Shown: positions 49,297-62,600, numbered from the stretch's first letter. The stretch is DNA of 64,000 bases from Sapria himalayana (GCA_029783825.1 JAREIK010000343.1:3515001-3579000); one strand, 5' to 3'. Made by a program: numbers and translations. The notes: a model not told the origin generated them from the letters alone.

Positions 49297-51225
49297 TATA
49301 TGTTTTAGTCATCCACCTATGTAAGTTATGATTGTAATACTAATCTCAAGCCCAAATAAAAGAGGAGAATGTTGTCAGATAAATGAATTATATTGATAAT
49401 GAACTAATGCATTATCAATATACTGAATCTCATAAGAACTCTAAGGTAAAATGTGCTTGATCACGATCACTACCGAGACGATTAACTAGTGTGAAAGTTT
49501 GTCATATAGATCTACCATAAGGTTTGTAAGGGGAGATTGGAGAAAGGATGGAAAAAAAAGACTATATTGATAAACTTGTAATCAATTTAATATGGATCTT
49601 GATTTATTGATATGTAATTATATTAAGAAATTGCCCAAGATTCAGTAGCTAAGAGGTTAAAAATGAATATAATTTTCAACTGAGCGAATTGAAAAAATAA
49701 AATTCATATAATTGACCTCAAGTAATTGAGATGAAACTTGATTGATGTGGGTGTGATACACATGGAGAATAATCTAAGAACTAATTTTAAAAAAGATACA
49801 ATAATTTTGATGCAAGAATTGTAACTATTTATCTAGAATAAGATTTTTTTTTTCTCTTAATTAGAGGATCTATCATCAATTCTTAATTGAAGGATCTCTT
49901 GGCTGAAGATTGTAAAAAAGAACATGCAAGAACTTGATTGGAGTAAAAATTATATTGCAAAATATGATATTGCTTGATGGAGAGAAAAATAAAGGATATA
50001 AAATTGATGATGATGGTGATGATTCAAATACGTTTAGGATATGAAAACCCTATTTGATAAGTAGCTAAAGATCCATTAAAGAGAGAGAAAAATCCACAGA
50101 GCTGAAAGCTTTTGAGAAATGGCTGCAAACAGAATAAAGGAACAGAAGGCGAGACAAAACACAATTACAGTAAACCCAAAGAAACAAAACAGCAAAATAC
50201 TGTCGTTTTAGCATGTTCTTGGTTCAGATCTTGTTAGAATATAAGAAATTTCAGTTGCGAACAATTACCTGAGCCTTTGAAATAGTCTTGGGATGATTTC
50301 CAGGTGATTTCTTATCTTTTTGCGACTCCAACGAGGATCGAGCACGGGAACGAACAAGATTCTGCATTTTGATGATTGCGAGGAAGAAGCGCAGTGTTTC
50401 CAGAGCCTGCCGCCTCACCAAGTGTCCACGAACAGTTGCCTGCAACTTGACCACGCGCTTGAGAACGAGGAGTTCATTCCGAGCCTGCAGAACAGAGTTC
50501 GATATATGCTAAGTCAGAAATCAGACTGCAATAGATTTCAGCATCAGGTCTCTTGGGATGGAAGATTAACTCACCAAAAATCCTCTAATGGCAGCCTGGA
50601 TACTAACAACATAATCTTCCGGGTGAGAATTAACTTCACTTCCATTCTTGGGCACATCAATGGCCTCTGGTATTTTTAAATCTGCAGAAGCCAATTGTGA
50701 TCTCTCATCAACACATTGCGGAACTGCGAGAATTTCTTGAGAAGCCATGGCGTCTGCCCCGTCGAGATCCACGGATAGCAGATTTTCAATATTTTCCCTG
50801 GAACAAGTTTCCGAGTTAACAACATTGCTCAGAACTCGATGGCGAACAGATTTCTTCTGAAAACTCCATCTCCTCCGATCACTCGAACCCTTGTTCTGCA
50901 CCCGAATTCAAAATAACACCATGCATCAACAAGAACAAGCTGCGCAAAAGCATTACGCACTGGATTTGTGGGTAAACCGAAAACACCCAGAAAAAAAAAA
51001 CTATGGCTGGGTTCAACAGATCTCCACAAATAAGTTCCGCAGAAATGCGATAAAATGGCGATGAGAATCCCCACGGAAACACCGATATGGATCAGAAAAA
51101 AAAAAACATGAAAAGATCATCAAGACGTGGAAGATAAACACTACCTCGGGAATCTGAAGTTCATCATTGTCGATTGGATCACTTCCACAAGAAATTATTT
51201 TGAAACAGGAGACAGATCTTCCCAT
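47414..51225 (-). CDS. IQ67-domain protein (IQD31/IQD32-like), complete, 6 exons
   Basis: Coding exons are 51225-51145, 50895-50575, 50484-50269, 49098-49021, 48620-47543 and 47433-47414, giving about 597 aa. Plant IQD proteins bind calmodulin and act as scaffolds at microtubules, nucleus or plasma membrane. The start MGRSVSCFKIISCGSD and block GSSDRRRWSFQKKSVRHRVL are typical of the IQD28/31/32 group. The IQ67 domain spans the exon 2/3 join: IQAAIRGFL|AR, then LQATVRGHLVRRQA, then MQNLVRSRARS, three IQ motifs with the family's conserved phase-0 intron. Exon 5 holds the C-terminal DUF4005-like region (HFMQATESARAKILI, KRHSMP, RIQRSLSEAQ). Exon 6 adds only the end of a split codon, then KKWQR and stop, matching the usual -KWQR terminus. 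All junctions are GT-AG and in phase, so the gene looks intact. Confidence 0.9.
48734..49008. repeat. (GAT)n/(GAA)n repeat in IQD intron 4
   Basis: About 275 bp of gat and gaa triplets filling most of the 400 bp intron between exons 4 and 5. Long poly-His/Leu or poly-Met/Lys frames across it are artefacts; the exons on either side splice around it (CAG|GTACTG to CACAG|CTG). Confidence 0.95.
49205..49300. repeat. TG/CA/CG dinucleotide tract in IQD intron 3
   Basis: A tgtgtg run, then cacaca with an internal cgcgcg, within the 1170 bp intron 3. The opposing TG and CA tracts could pair as a hairpin in the RNA. Confidence 0.85.
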
Positions 51226-52080
51226 TATTCTTTTCTTCGTAACGAGTAACGTTAAGTTCCCTTTTTTTTTTTTTTTCAAACTTCTGTCGCCCTTCCTGCA
51301 GAACCAACTGTGGCGCCACTAACACTGACTAGGACACGCGAGCCCACCACTCCTATGTGAACAGTGTGGGGGGTGGGCGACGTTGGGACTTGTGCAAAAA
51401 AATATGGTCTTCCCATATTCCTAAAAGTTAGTTATCCCATGTTATATTCTTCCTAATCAACCTTCTTCCTCCAAACCGTGCAGAGCAGAGAAGGCTCAAA
51501 TGGAATGATGGAGATGGAGAACACGGATCCATACTAACTGTTCAAAAAAAATAAAAAATAAAGAAGAAGAATAAATAAAAAACAAGCTCCAGCCACCAGC
51601 TTCAACTGCCAAGCCATTAATCTTTCCTGTTGGGCAACTCAAAGATGTTAATGGGTGGGGGATTAATCCGTGAACCTGATTATTGTAATTATTTTTGGAT
51701 TCCATTTTTGGTCACCGAGGACAGGGTGCAGCTGCAGCAGCATGTGACAAAAAGGTGTGATTTTTATCCTTTGAAGGTAATATCAACTTTTTATTTATTT
51801 ATTTATTCATTTATTTTTAAACAAATCATATGTGTAGGTCTATCCGAATTGGGTGTATAAGTTTGTTTGATTTATTTTTTTTATGCAAGGTGATATTTTA
51901 ATATGTATTTGAAGTGCGACATTGAATTATTTATATTAATGCATGTGATATGTATTTTTTATTTATTTTTTTTTTTAATTTATAAAACTATCCGTGCCTC
52001 TTCTCCATTAACTCTTAGCCAAATAAAGCTTAGTATGATATCTCTTACATATAGAATTTTTAGGAGATAAAAGGATGCGA
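51226..52080 (-). promoter_or_regulatory. IQD upstream region (5' UTR and promoter)
   Basis: Upstream of the IQD ATG is a leader with a homopolymer (T on plus) run at about 51260-51275, then GC-richer sequence to about 51400 (ccttcctgcagaaccaactg, gtggggggtgggcgacgttg). A firm TATA box or start site cannot be assigned. Beyond 51500 nothing was recognised. Confidence 0.35.
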
Positions 52081-52099
52081 GTAGTGAAGTTGTAATCCT

Positions 52100-54434
52100 T
52101 CAAGAGAGAGGTAGAGAATATGAAGATGAAATAAATTCAAATACTCAATGAGTTTTCTTTGAATTTGATGGAGCTGAAAAATCAAATGAAAATGTTTGGC
52201 GAAGAGATTACTAATAATATAATTATCAATAAAATCTTCACCAGCCTCCTAGACAAGTTTGATTCAATCAGAGTTGTTATTGAAGAAACATATAAGATCT
52301 CTCAATGACATAAGGACACACTAAAAACTCTTAAAACTCTATGAAAAAATCATTGCAATAGAAACTAAGCCTTAATACAAAGAGTGAATAGGGTCTAGAT
52401 GCTATTAAACGAAGCAATTGGAGTTCCTTCAGAAGCACAAAAAATAGAAGACTGAGAATTAGAGGTAAAGGAAGGACAATTGGAGGAATAAATTTATCAA
52501 ATGAAGAGGGTTATTCTGCTTATAGATATAATAGATACAAGAGGAATAATCATGTTGAGAAGGACTGTTGGTTCGAATCCAAGCCACATAGTTACAACTA
52601 AAAGAAGTTTGAACACATTTAAAATGATGGTAGACTCAAATCAAATCAATTATCAACAAGCTAGCTATGTAGAAGATAAATTTAGGGTTCATAAAAATGA
52701 GTGTATGAATCATGTGATTGGAGATAAATAACAATGTATAGACTTGAATACTTTAAGTAATTCTCAAGTGAAGATGATGGAAATGAAACAATTCAAATTC
52801 AAATTGACTTTGGAATAAAGTTCATTAATGAAGTTCTATTAGTTTTTGATTTGAATCAGAATCTACTTAGTATCAGCCAACTAATCCAAAATGGATACAA
52901 GTTGGTGTTTGAAGAAAATGGATATAAGAACCATGATAGAAGACATACTAATATATTAAGGAAGAAAGAAATAAAGAGAAATCAAAGTTTCTCACTCAAC
53001 ATCAACAATTCTATCAGTTTTAGCATGGAGATAAGAGTTCTGAAATAATCTGGGCCGTAGCACAAAAGATATGGGTATCTAAAATTTATTGGTCCGAAGT
53101 CTTTGTATCATAAGAATATGATACATTTGTCGCCTAGTAACATTGAACAATTAAAAAAATTGTGTGATGGATGTGTTCTTGGCAAGTACCACAAAAAATT
53201 ATTTTCCAAAGGGGTTGCTTGGAGAGCACATAACATACTAGAACTTATCCACCTGAATATATGTGGTTCATTATCAATACCAACATATGCAAGCAATTGA
53301 TACTTTATATTGTTTGTGGATAACTACTCGAGGATGATGTGAGTATTCTTCATCAAAATCAAGTATGAAGCATTCCTTATTTTCAATAAGTCTCAAAGTT
53401 ATGTTGAAATACAACCTAGAGTTCCAATTAAAGTTCTGAAAAGTGATAGAGATAAGTATTTCACTCGAAATCAATTTATCCACTACTATAAAGAAAAAGA
53501 AAAAGAAAGATAATTTTCAACTTCCTACCCTTCTCAACAGAACATTATAGTGTAAAGGAAGAACCAAGTAGTGATTAAAACGACTCAAGCCATGATATAT
53601 GAGAAAAATTCTACAAAATCTTATGGGTTGAAGTAGTAATGCACTTGCTGACTCAAAGTCCAATCACCACCTCAAAGAATATTAAGCTAATTGAAGCTGA
53701 GAGTGAAAGAAAATCCTCAGTAGGATACATAATAGTGTTTGGTATTTTGTGTTTTTCATAAATACCAAAATAGAATTGAGAAAAGTTGGATAAATAAAGT
53801 GAGGATCGCATTTTTGTTGGACATAATGCTTGGTCTAATAGGTACAAAATATATACTCTAAAGTCTCACAAATTAATGATCAATCAAAATGTTATGTTTG
53901 ATGAAGACATCAGTTGGAGAAGTGAACTAGAAATCTTTATAATGAAATCAATTACTGTTAAAGAATCTCTAGCACCAAATCAATAAGTAAATGTTCTTGA
54001 CAAGACTGGCTCTCCATGCTATGCATTCTATCTTCTAAAACCAATACCTTTTCTTCAAAAAATACTTCTTATTCTACTCGCATCAAACTTAAAATCAAAT
54101 GATATTATTTTGGTGCTATAAAGTCAAAAATTTTTAAAGTAATTATACAACATCCTGATTGGGTAATAACAATGAGAAGAGAAATATAAGAAATTGAAAA
54201 TAACAACACTTAGAAAGTAATTGAGAAACCAAAAAATAGAAAGCTCATGGAGATAAAATAGATCTTCAGAAAGAAAAATTATTTAGATGGAAAGAAGTTT
54301 AGTTTAAAATCTATTATAGTATTTAAAAGTTTCTCTCAACTATCTAGAATTGAGTTTACATAAACTTATGTCTTATTAGCTAGAATAAAAACCATTAGAA
54401 CTATAATTTCACTAGGTGCTTAATAAGGTTGTTC
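52100..54434 (+). pseudogene. Copia retrotransposon, 5' portion (gag to start of reverse transcriptase)
   Basis: Plus-strand blocks in Copia order are gag (LMELKNQMKMFGEEIT near 52165), a degenerate zinc knuckle (NNHVEKDCWFESKPH near 52560), NLLSISQLIQNGYKLVFEEN near 52855, GAG-pre-integrase (LCDGCVLGKYHKKLFSKG near 53160, ELIHLNICG), and integrase (FVDNYSRMMWVFFIKIKYEA near 53310). The start of reverse transcriptase follows, ending ARIKTIRTIISLGA at about 54380-54420. Many stops and shifts are present. No 5' LTR was recognised upstream of 52100. The frame breaks off where the Gypsy LTR begins and resumes at 57668. Confidence 0.8.
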
Positions 54435-54443
54435 ACTATATCT

Positions 54444-54860
54444 TGCTTAATGAAATTTCAAAAAATATCAGATCATGTCTAAGCTTATGAAGACTTTCGA
54501 AATGATATTGAAGAGGTTCTACGATTTTTAGAAGGTCCTAAAATTTTCAAGATACCTTATCATTCTAAAGTATTCTAGAAATTTTTTATATAATGAGATT
54601 GTAATATGTGATATAATCTGAGCCATTGGTCAAAGAGAGCTCTCACTATATATGAGACTCCTCCCATTATTATGCTCACTCAAGTTTCATTTGCATTATT
54701 TTTTTTCTCTAAGTGTTTTCCTCTCTTGCTAAACTTGTATGTGAGATATTATGGGTGTTACGCCTGAAAGAGATAAGAATAGGCTAACTTATGAAATAAA
54801 GGAAGATACCTTTCTTTCATAATGTCACATTTATGGCACTAAAGCTTATGATCTATGACA
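54444..54860 (+). repeat. Gypsy 5' LTR
   Basis: Starts tgcttaatgaaatttc and ends gatctatgaca, followed by agtggtatcaga. Shared with the 3' LTR are ataatgagattgt, gagagctctcactatata, ctcaagtttcat, gtgtgagat and agataagaataggctaactt. Boundaries are uncertain by a few bases; no matching 5 bp target duplication was confirmed. Confidence 0.75.
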
Positions 54861-57239
54861 AGTGGTATCAGAAATGATTTACTTCTTTGCTATGTCCAGA
54901 AGTTGAAAATGTTTAGAGGTACCTGAGCAAAAAAAAAGAGATTGATAACTTCCAATAGGGAATAAATCAATATTTTCTAGTGATGGTCAATAAGAGCGAT
55001 TCAAATAACATTAATAATGCTTCTATATTTTTGGTAAATGTCTGACATCTTTAGTAGTGAAGAAGATATGAGTATGCTAATATTATACTTGAGAATCATT
55101 TAAAATGATTTCAATCAATATATCTAGAGTATGTAGAAAATGAAGCGATGTATAAGTTACAAGGTTTATGTTATTGGGGCTAATCTAATATACAAAACTA
55201 AGAGACTATGTATGTGAGTTCTCTAAATTAATGTTCCAAATTTTTGATATTGGTAAGAAAGAAATTACTTTTCCTTTATAAATGGTCTAAAACTTTAGGC
55301 CAACTAAGAATTACAAACAATAAGTGTCCAAGAATTGTAGATGATCTAAAACCTCACTTATGCAATGTCAATAGTCAAATTATTCATGGAATTTAAGAAG
55401 GTGGACAAACTCAACTTTTTGAAGAGTAAAAAGAAAAGTTAGATTGATCAAGACAAATAACCAATAGGTAACTATTCAATGACAATAGAAAAACTATCTA
55501 GGGATGGTGACAAAAACAGAGTTACTAGCATGATTTCTTTATAATGGATCATATCATATTATTATTATCCCAATCAAAGTAATTTTTTTGCTACTATCAT
55601 GAAAAAAACATAAAAAATATTGTTAAATTGTGGAATCTTATTGAGCTCGATAAAAAAAAGTATAGAACATAAAGAGGTTTAATGTTCATGGATTTACCTA
55701 TTATTGACTATAATATCAAAGTATTTATAGATATAAGTGCATATGATTTTTTTTTAAGGAATCAAAAAAATTAAATCTAAATATATGAAAAAGTAATAAA
55801 TGGATCAAGATGGTTAATTTTAATAAATTCCAACAATTAGTTTATATCTATTGTGGAATTCCAATTGGGAGACTGGAAGATAAAAAATAATCGAAGTAAT
55901 TTCCTTGGATAAATATGATTTAGTAGTGGTACTTGAGTTAGATTTTATAGATTAGATAAATGCACTTTTAAGTTCTATTTCCTGATTATATTTCCATTTT
56001 AGATCCTATTTACTATTATATTATTTTGATAATATGATGTGTTGTATAATTTACAAAAATATTTTCTACAATACAATTAGCAAAAAGAATAATACAAAAT
56101 AAAATAACCTATGAGATAACCCTAAAGATTTATAAAATATGAAGGCCAAGGCTATTAGTGAGGTGCTTATAGAAGTTAAAAATTTTTGAGTTATTTAAAG
56201 ATGTCATGCTTTGTTGAGTTGCCAAAAAAGTTGATTTTGAAGAGGGAAGTAGATCATGAGATTGAATTTGTTCCAAATAACTTTCCAATGTCTAAGATAT
56301 CATATCCAATGGCTCTCCCAAAACTTGAAGATCTAAGAAAGTAACTAAAAAAGTTGATTGATTTTGAATATATTAAGACTAAAAAAGCCTTATATCGAAG
56401 GGTTTAGAAGTGAAGTAACTTTTTCCAAAAAAAAAAGATCATTTAAAGCAAGTTATTATAAAAGAGTTTATCATAATCTTGATAATTCATAGGATAATTT
56501 TGGATAGAACTACTTGATATTGTATAATTTTCTTATTTCTTGTATCTAGGTCTAGGAGAAGCAATAAGACAAAATTCATTTGAAATTGTGACTCAAAAAT
56601 AACCACATATCTCAAATACCATTGCAATGAAATACGATTGACCAAATCTAATAGATTATTATTCTATCAAGAATTTATAAGTATAAATTGAAATGACTCA
56701 AATTAGATTGCACAAAATAGCTAAATATTTGAAGTACGTTGATAACAAATGAAGAGATGTACACTACTAAGTGGGGGACTTAGTGTTGGTAAAGCTTCAC
56801 TTGGTGTCGTGACACAAAGGGATACATAAGGGATTGATATAAATGTATGAGGAGTCTTACCATATTCTCAAAATGATTAGTAATGCCTCATATTAACTTG
56901 ATTCACCTCAAAAACTCAAAACACTTCCAATATTTCATACGAACATGTTGAAGTCATTCCGTGAGGATCAAGATGATCCGACATAAGACATGTCACACCA
57001 AGCACCAATAGCAATGAAAGCATCCTATGTAAAAATCAGTTACGTTATTTTGATGGTTTGAATCATGAGTTAAAAGAAATACATGTTAATGTAAGAATAC
57101 TTAATAAAATGAAAGAAACTACCAGATAGCAAAGCCAGCTGGAAACCCACCAATACTTTATGACAATTCCAAAAAAGTGATTAAATTTTCACAATGTTGC
57201 TTAAATGATGGTGTTGGAAAGATTGGTGAGAAAGAATAT

Positions 57240-57662
57240 TGCAAATTAAATGAAATTCTAAAAAATATATAGATCATGTGTTGGGTTTATGTAGACCTCT
57301 AGAATAATCTCAAAGATATTATAAAGGATTTCTAGAAGGTTCTAAAGGTTTCTTGATCTCTTCCAATTCTAGAATACACTAGGAATTTTATGTATAATGA
57401 GATTGTGAAATGTAACATAATCTAAATTATTGATGAATGAGAACTCTCACTATATAAGAGAGTCCTCCATTATTGTACTCATTCAAGTTTCATTAGTAAT
57501 ATATTTTCTCTAAGTATTTTTCTTTCTTATTAAGCTTGTGTGTGAGATCTTTGGGGTCTAACTCTTATGAGAGATAAGAGTAGGCTAACTTAAACAATTA
57601 AGAAAGAGAATTTTCTAGATTAAGACCACACATAATGCACTAAAATTTATGATCCATAACAA
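57240..57662 (+). repeat. Gypsy 3' LTR
   Basis: Starts tgcaaattaaatgaaattc and ends gatccataaca. It aligns along its length with 54444-54860 (ataatgagattgtgaaatgt, gagaactctcactatataag, agataagagtaggctaactt). Copia coding sequence resumes within about 10 bp. Confidence 0.75.
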
Positions 57663-57667
57663 TTACA

Positions 57668-58190
57668 CTAGCTTGATACTAAATCAACCTTTCGTAATGG
57701 AGAGTTCAAGGAAGAAATGCATGGTGAAGAACCATCCAAATTTATAGCTGTTGGACATGAAGATAAAGTTATTAAGTTGAATAATACATTACACATGTTA
57801 AAACAAGTATTTTGTGCATGATATACTCAAATAAATAGTTATCTTCCACAACAAGGGTTCAATAAAAGCCTTAGTGAACCTACTCTCTAAGTAAAAAAAA
57901 ATAGCCAACTTGAAACCTTTATTGTTACCTTGTATATGGGTGGCATAGTATTTCATAGAAGTAATCTAGACATGGTTACAATCTTTAAAAACGACATGTT
58001 GAAGAAATATAAAATGTGTGACATGGGACTTTAGATCAATATATGTGCAATATACTTTGGCATTGATATACATCAAGATAATCATGATGTATTTGTTATC
58101 CAAAATAAGTACAAATGCAATATTCTTGAGAAGGTTGCTATGTTAGACTCTAAATTAGTGTCCACTCTCTTAATTACAAATTAAAAACTT
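57668..58190 (+). pseudogene. Copia reverse transcriptase, 3' portion
   Basis: This continues the Copia reverse transcriptase interrupted at 54434. It reads LDTKSTFRNGEFKEEMHGEE, then NNTLHMLKQVFCA, the catalytic region as TLYMGGIVF in place of YVDD, FGIDIHQDNHDVFVIQ and NKYKCNILEKV. Together with ARIKTIRTIISLGA before the Gypsy element it restores the normal domain order. Confidence 0.8.
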
Positions 58191-58379
58191 ATTAATCATG
58201 CTAGCAATTTTTTGTCTCATTGCAATTAGACTCTATATAGTATTTACAATGAATCTATTATCAAAATGCAGAATCTTACTAATTTTGATTTAAAATTGGC
58301 TCTCTTTCATCTCCACAAATACTAGAGCATATGAGTTTATGCAAATCAAATTAGCTTACTAATTTTTTATAATTTAAAT

Positions 58380-59280
58380 AGTAATACATGATTATTATTT
58401 TAAACACACAAGTTTAACTTTATACATTGATCATTGGTTTTTGTTTTTAGTTTTTTATTTTTTATAGGCAAGGTGAAAGGCATGCCAAGAGCATGAGATA
58501 ACTTCCTCATGTTCCGAACTAATATAAAAAAAGAAAAAAAAAAAAGAAATTCTTAGTTTTCAAAGGTTCAAGAAGACTTAGAACGAATAAATTAGGAATT
58601 CTAGTTAGATTTTGAGTTTTTAAGAAAATGTTTCTAGAGGGTAGAAATGTTTTCATATAGTGGAGCCTTGGGGAATTACAAATATAGGGTTTTGATAATG
58701 CTCTCCTATTTCTTTTCTCTTTCTCGAGTCTAGAATTGTCATGAGTTTCTTCCAGTGTCGTAAAAATTTTGTAAAAAATCTCTCCTTCACTTTTGTCTAA
58801 AAATTTGACATGTTGTCGTGCTGGATCCTTGTCGAATTGATGCCAATTAAAAGAACAGTTAACCTACAAAATGACATATATAGACATCCGACATTTCAAC
58901 CTAAAATCTCAAGTATATGCATTTTGTTTTAAAATTTCTATTTTTAGGATTTTATATTCTAGAAAAATATATTATTGATTTAAAGCATAATTTTTGTGGG
59001 TAAAATTGTACGCGAACATATAAATGTTTTAATCAATAGCATTCATTTTAATGTGTATCGGTGGCAATAATTAAATATTCTGAAATTATATTTTAAATAT
59101 TATTATTGGATTGATTTTCTAGAAATGTGTTTGAGTTTATATTATGCCTAGTTGTACTAAATTTTATATTTGAATTTAAATATAAACTCATTGCTAGAAT
59201 TATTTAAAATAATTATGTAATATGTATATGTCAAAAATCAAATCTAATAAAACTGATGTTAATAAAAATTAAACTCTAGA
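58380..59280 (+). repeat. Direct repeat arm 1 flanking a Copia relic
   Basis: Shares ordered segments with 61438-61980, such as gtaatacatgattattattt, aggattttatattctagaaa, a tgttt-gag-ttatatta segment and a region of aattatttaaaat. The pair may be LTRs of the relic at 59395-60960 or an unrelated duplicated repeat; no primer-binding site or polypurine tract was found. Confidence 0.5.
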
Positions 59281-59394
59281 ATAAAAAAAAATGTTTAGAA
59301 ATAAAATATTAACTATTAGATATTTAGGGTATTTAATGCTCAAGAATAAAAACCAAATATCAACACACATTAATATCTTCCAAAGGCTGGTGAA

Positions 59395-59778
59395 CTAGGT
59401 GATATCTATACTATAAATGTATGCTTGGAAGATAAATTACTCATATGCTTATTGTTTAGCTCCCTCTTGGATAACTACAATAACTTTGTGGTATCCCTAA
59501 GTATGTAACATTGTGGACATTGAATACTAATGCATCGAGAAAGAAGTAAGGAGAAAGAAAAAAAGAAAAATTTTTTCTGGCATTATTATTTCCGAAAGAC
59601 TTAGCAGGAGCACCACTAGGCATCCATGTAGTGAAAGAATGACATATTCTTTCAAAGACAAGTCAAGAAACATAAAAACATTCAAGTGTATCACTATAAC
59701 AAGGTAGAACACATTAAAAAAGGCTACTATTTTTAGAAAAGATTATAGCAAGAGCATTCGATAAGAGATAGACCTGAT

Positions 59779-59817
<39 letters not shown>

Positions 59818-60960
59818 AATCACCTTGAAAGGTATTATCATGCTTTATTTCTCATTATCCTTGATATTGATTTTTTACTGCATACATATATGATGATTAT
59901 GACATAAAAAAGATGAAAAATAATAGGATGTCACAAGATTAGCATAAGTAAAATTTATTTGCTGATGCAAACTAAACATCAACTGATGCTGCAAAATGTC
60001 CATTATATATTGGATACTCATGTGAACTTGATGTTGCTAGGCATGTTGGATGACATGATATGCATGGATCATTTTGATGGTAATTGATGAAAATTAGTCA
60101 AGTGCTCATTAGGCATTATGGGTGGTGGGGGGGATAGTATTGTTCATCATAAAATAATATTTATCTCTAGCATAAGAGACATGGTCACATGAATGAGAAG
60201 GATCATCATAAAATCATAGAACATCATTTTGCTCTATTTTCCATTTGAGGAGATCAAATATTTTCAATCTTATACCTACTGAAGTTTGTTCTATGCAAAT
60301 TAGAATATTCGAAGAGAAACTTTTCTTTATGATTTACATTTATGTTCAATCTAGAAAGGTGTTTAGATACACAATGAAAATAAAAGAGTTGATATTTCAT
60401 GTCATTATGGATTTTCACACCTGAATTGAGAGAGAGAGACTAGCATATTCATACACTTTGATAATGAGGAAGAATACATGAGTCAGTTTGAAAGTTATTG
60501 TATATCATAAAGTACTAGAACTCAAAAATAAGCCAATCAAGATGCCTCGATGGAATGACATGACTGAGAGGATGAACTAAACTATTGTGGGGAAAGCTCA
60601 TTGTATACTTTTCTAAAACACATTGCCAAAGAATGCTGGAGAGAAGCTATGCACACGACTATTGATTTAACTAATATGTGTCTTCTTGCCTCCCTAGATA
60701 GTGATGTTCGTGATGTTCCTAATATAATATAAACTAGCAAAGATATCTCATATGATCATGCGAGAGTGTTAGTCTAAAAATCTTCATTCATATCCCAAAA
60801 GATAAAAGATTATAATTAGATGATACTACACCCTCATGTATCTTCCTTAGCAATGGATATGGGGAGTTCAGTTACTGACTATAAGACTTAGTCACGAAGC
60901 TTGTACAGTGCAGAGATGTGACTTTTCTAGAAGACTAATTAGCTGATAATAATCATCCAA
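59395..60960 (+). pseudogene. Copia-type relic (gag and integrase only)
   Basis: A gag block reads LEDKLLICLL and SLLDNYNNFVVSLS at about 59430-59505. Integrase is at about 60450-60650 (HFDNEEEYMSQFESYC, MTERMN and TIVGKAHCILF). The post-integrase part follows at 60770-60930 (IHIPKDKRL, then LVQCRDVTFLED). Protease and reverse transcriptase are missing, so it is internally deleted. Stops are present throughout. Confidence 0.65.
59779..59818. repeat. (GA)n microsatellite
   Basis: A nearly perfect ga run with one aaag interruption, inside the Copia relic. Confidence 0.9.
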
Positions 60961-61437
60961 GTAGTAAGGAGAGTAAACCTAAAAAAGTAATGCTTCTTAA
61001 TGGTGATCTTCATGAGATCCTATATATGAATCACCTAGAGGAATTCAAATTAGAAGTAAAAAATTATCTCATATAAGAAATTTTCTTCAATTATGAAGTT
61101 TGATGATTTTCAGCAAACCTTTTGTGGTCGATATGTAAGGATTAACAAGTTTAATGGAGTGTTGCAAAAATCTTGTTCTATTCTATCAAAGGCTTAGACC
61201 CCAATTAGTCATATTTTATGGATGAGTGTCATTCGAGATATGCTTCCAAGGCATATCTAGTTATCTCAGGAATAATATATCAAAACAATTATTAAGATTC
61301 TTTATGAAAGAGGCTAAGTTGATCCTAACCCTCTCAGCTAAATAATTTAAGCTGAGTATGTGTCTCTCTATCTAGGCAGATGAGAGATTTGTTGAGTCTA
61401 TCCGAGTTGGAAGTACTAATTTGATTTTTGTTGTAAG

Positions 61438-61577
61438 TGGTAATACATGATTATTATTTTAAACATGTAAGTTTTATTTTGGAGAATTCAAGTACAAGTT
61501 TTTCATGATCTTCTTCCTTTTCTTTTTTATTTCTCTTTTTTTTCAAGGTCCATAATTTCTTGTCGAATTCAAGAATT

Positions 61578-61614
<37 letters not shown>

Positions 61615-61980
61615 AATATATATATATATATATATATACATATTTGATTTTTTTTTCTAAAATTTCAGGTTTACATATTTTATTTTAGAATTTCTATTTT
61701 ATAGGATTTTATATTCTAGAAATATATGTTCTTGGTCTGATGCATTATTTTAGAATATGAAACTATTCATAATTTCATAATTAGACATTACGAAATTATG
61801 TTTTAAATATTAATATTAGATTAATTTTCTTGAAATATGTTTGAGATTATATTAGGCTGGGTCGTACTCAATTTTATATTAAAATTCAAAAATAAACTCA
61901 ACTAAAATTATTTAAAATTATTCTTCTAATATTTCAAAAAACAAAACTACTAAAGTTAATTTAAATAAAAATAAAAATTC
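61438..61980 (+). repeat. Direct repeat arm 2 flanking a Copia relic, with (GA)n(TA)n
   Basis: Partner of 58380-59280. It includes a ga run at about 61578-61615, then a ta run to about 61638, absent from arm 1. Downstream, 61790-61980 matches 59080-59270. Confidence 0.5.
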
Positions 61981-62228
61981 TTTGTAGCATAACAATATTA
62001 CACCCATTTTTTATTATTTAATTAATTACTTTATTTATTTATTTATTTTAATAGACAAGGCATTGTTCTAAATCCCAAGACTTGCCACCATCTAACCTTA
62101 AATAAACATATTTGCCATCACTCTAAGGCAATTAATTCCCAAATACTAAATTACATTTTTCTCCTTCCATAAATAAACTCTATTTAATTAATTATTATAA
62201 TAATTATATTACATTAATCACACACATG

Positions 62229-62270
<42 letters not shown>

Positions 62271-62600
62271 ATATATTACTTTTAAAAAGTATGTATACTA
62301 GAATATTAACAATTGTACATGCAGCATATAATTATGTATTATGTACATTAAAAACCAAAATTTAATAGCACTCACCAAACAAATGTACATATAAAGACAT
62401 ACATACATACATACATACATATATACAGACATACATACATACATACATATATACAGACATACATACATATATACAGACATACATACATACATACATATAT
62501 ACAGACATACATGCATGCATGCATACATATATACATGCATGCATGCACACACACATGTGTGTGTGTGTGTGTGAGTAATAATTTGCATTTAGTAGATGAT
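61981..62600. repeat. Simple-sequence cluster: (CA)n, (CATA)n, (CATG)n
   Basis: A ca run lies at about 62235-62269. A long compound array of acat, atac and gcat tetramers spans about 62396-62556, then a tg run to about 62572. Minus-strand frames rich in C, M, Y and V across it are artefacts. Confidence 0.9.

Larger units (their letters stand above)
54444..57662 (+). mobile_element. Degenerate Gypsy LTR retrotransposon nested in the Copia element
   Basis: Direct-repeat LTRs of about 417 and 423 bp bound it. A tggtatcaga primer-binding site (complement of initiator Met tRNA) follows the 5' LTR at 54863. Inside are a protease-like IIDYNIKVFIDISAYDFFL near 55700, a reverse transcriptase fragment (SYPMALPKLEDLRK, then DFEYIKTKKA near 56300-56380) and a Gypsy integrase C-terminus (GDLVLVKLHLV, RHKGIHKGLI, FHTNMLKSFREDQDDP near 56780-56970). 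A chromodomain-like LPDSKASWKP follows near 57120. The internal part is only about 2.4 kb, so large deletions have occurred. LTR divergence is high, so the insertion is old, yet younger than the Copia it splits. Confidence 0.85.

Noticed and set aside
50829..51082. Frames in IQD intron 1 and overlapping exon 2 in other phases
   Set aside because: They conflict with the well-supported exon 1 and 2 splice junctions and match no family.
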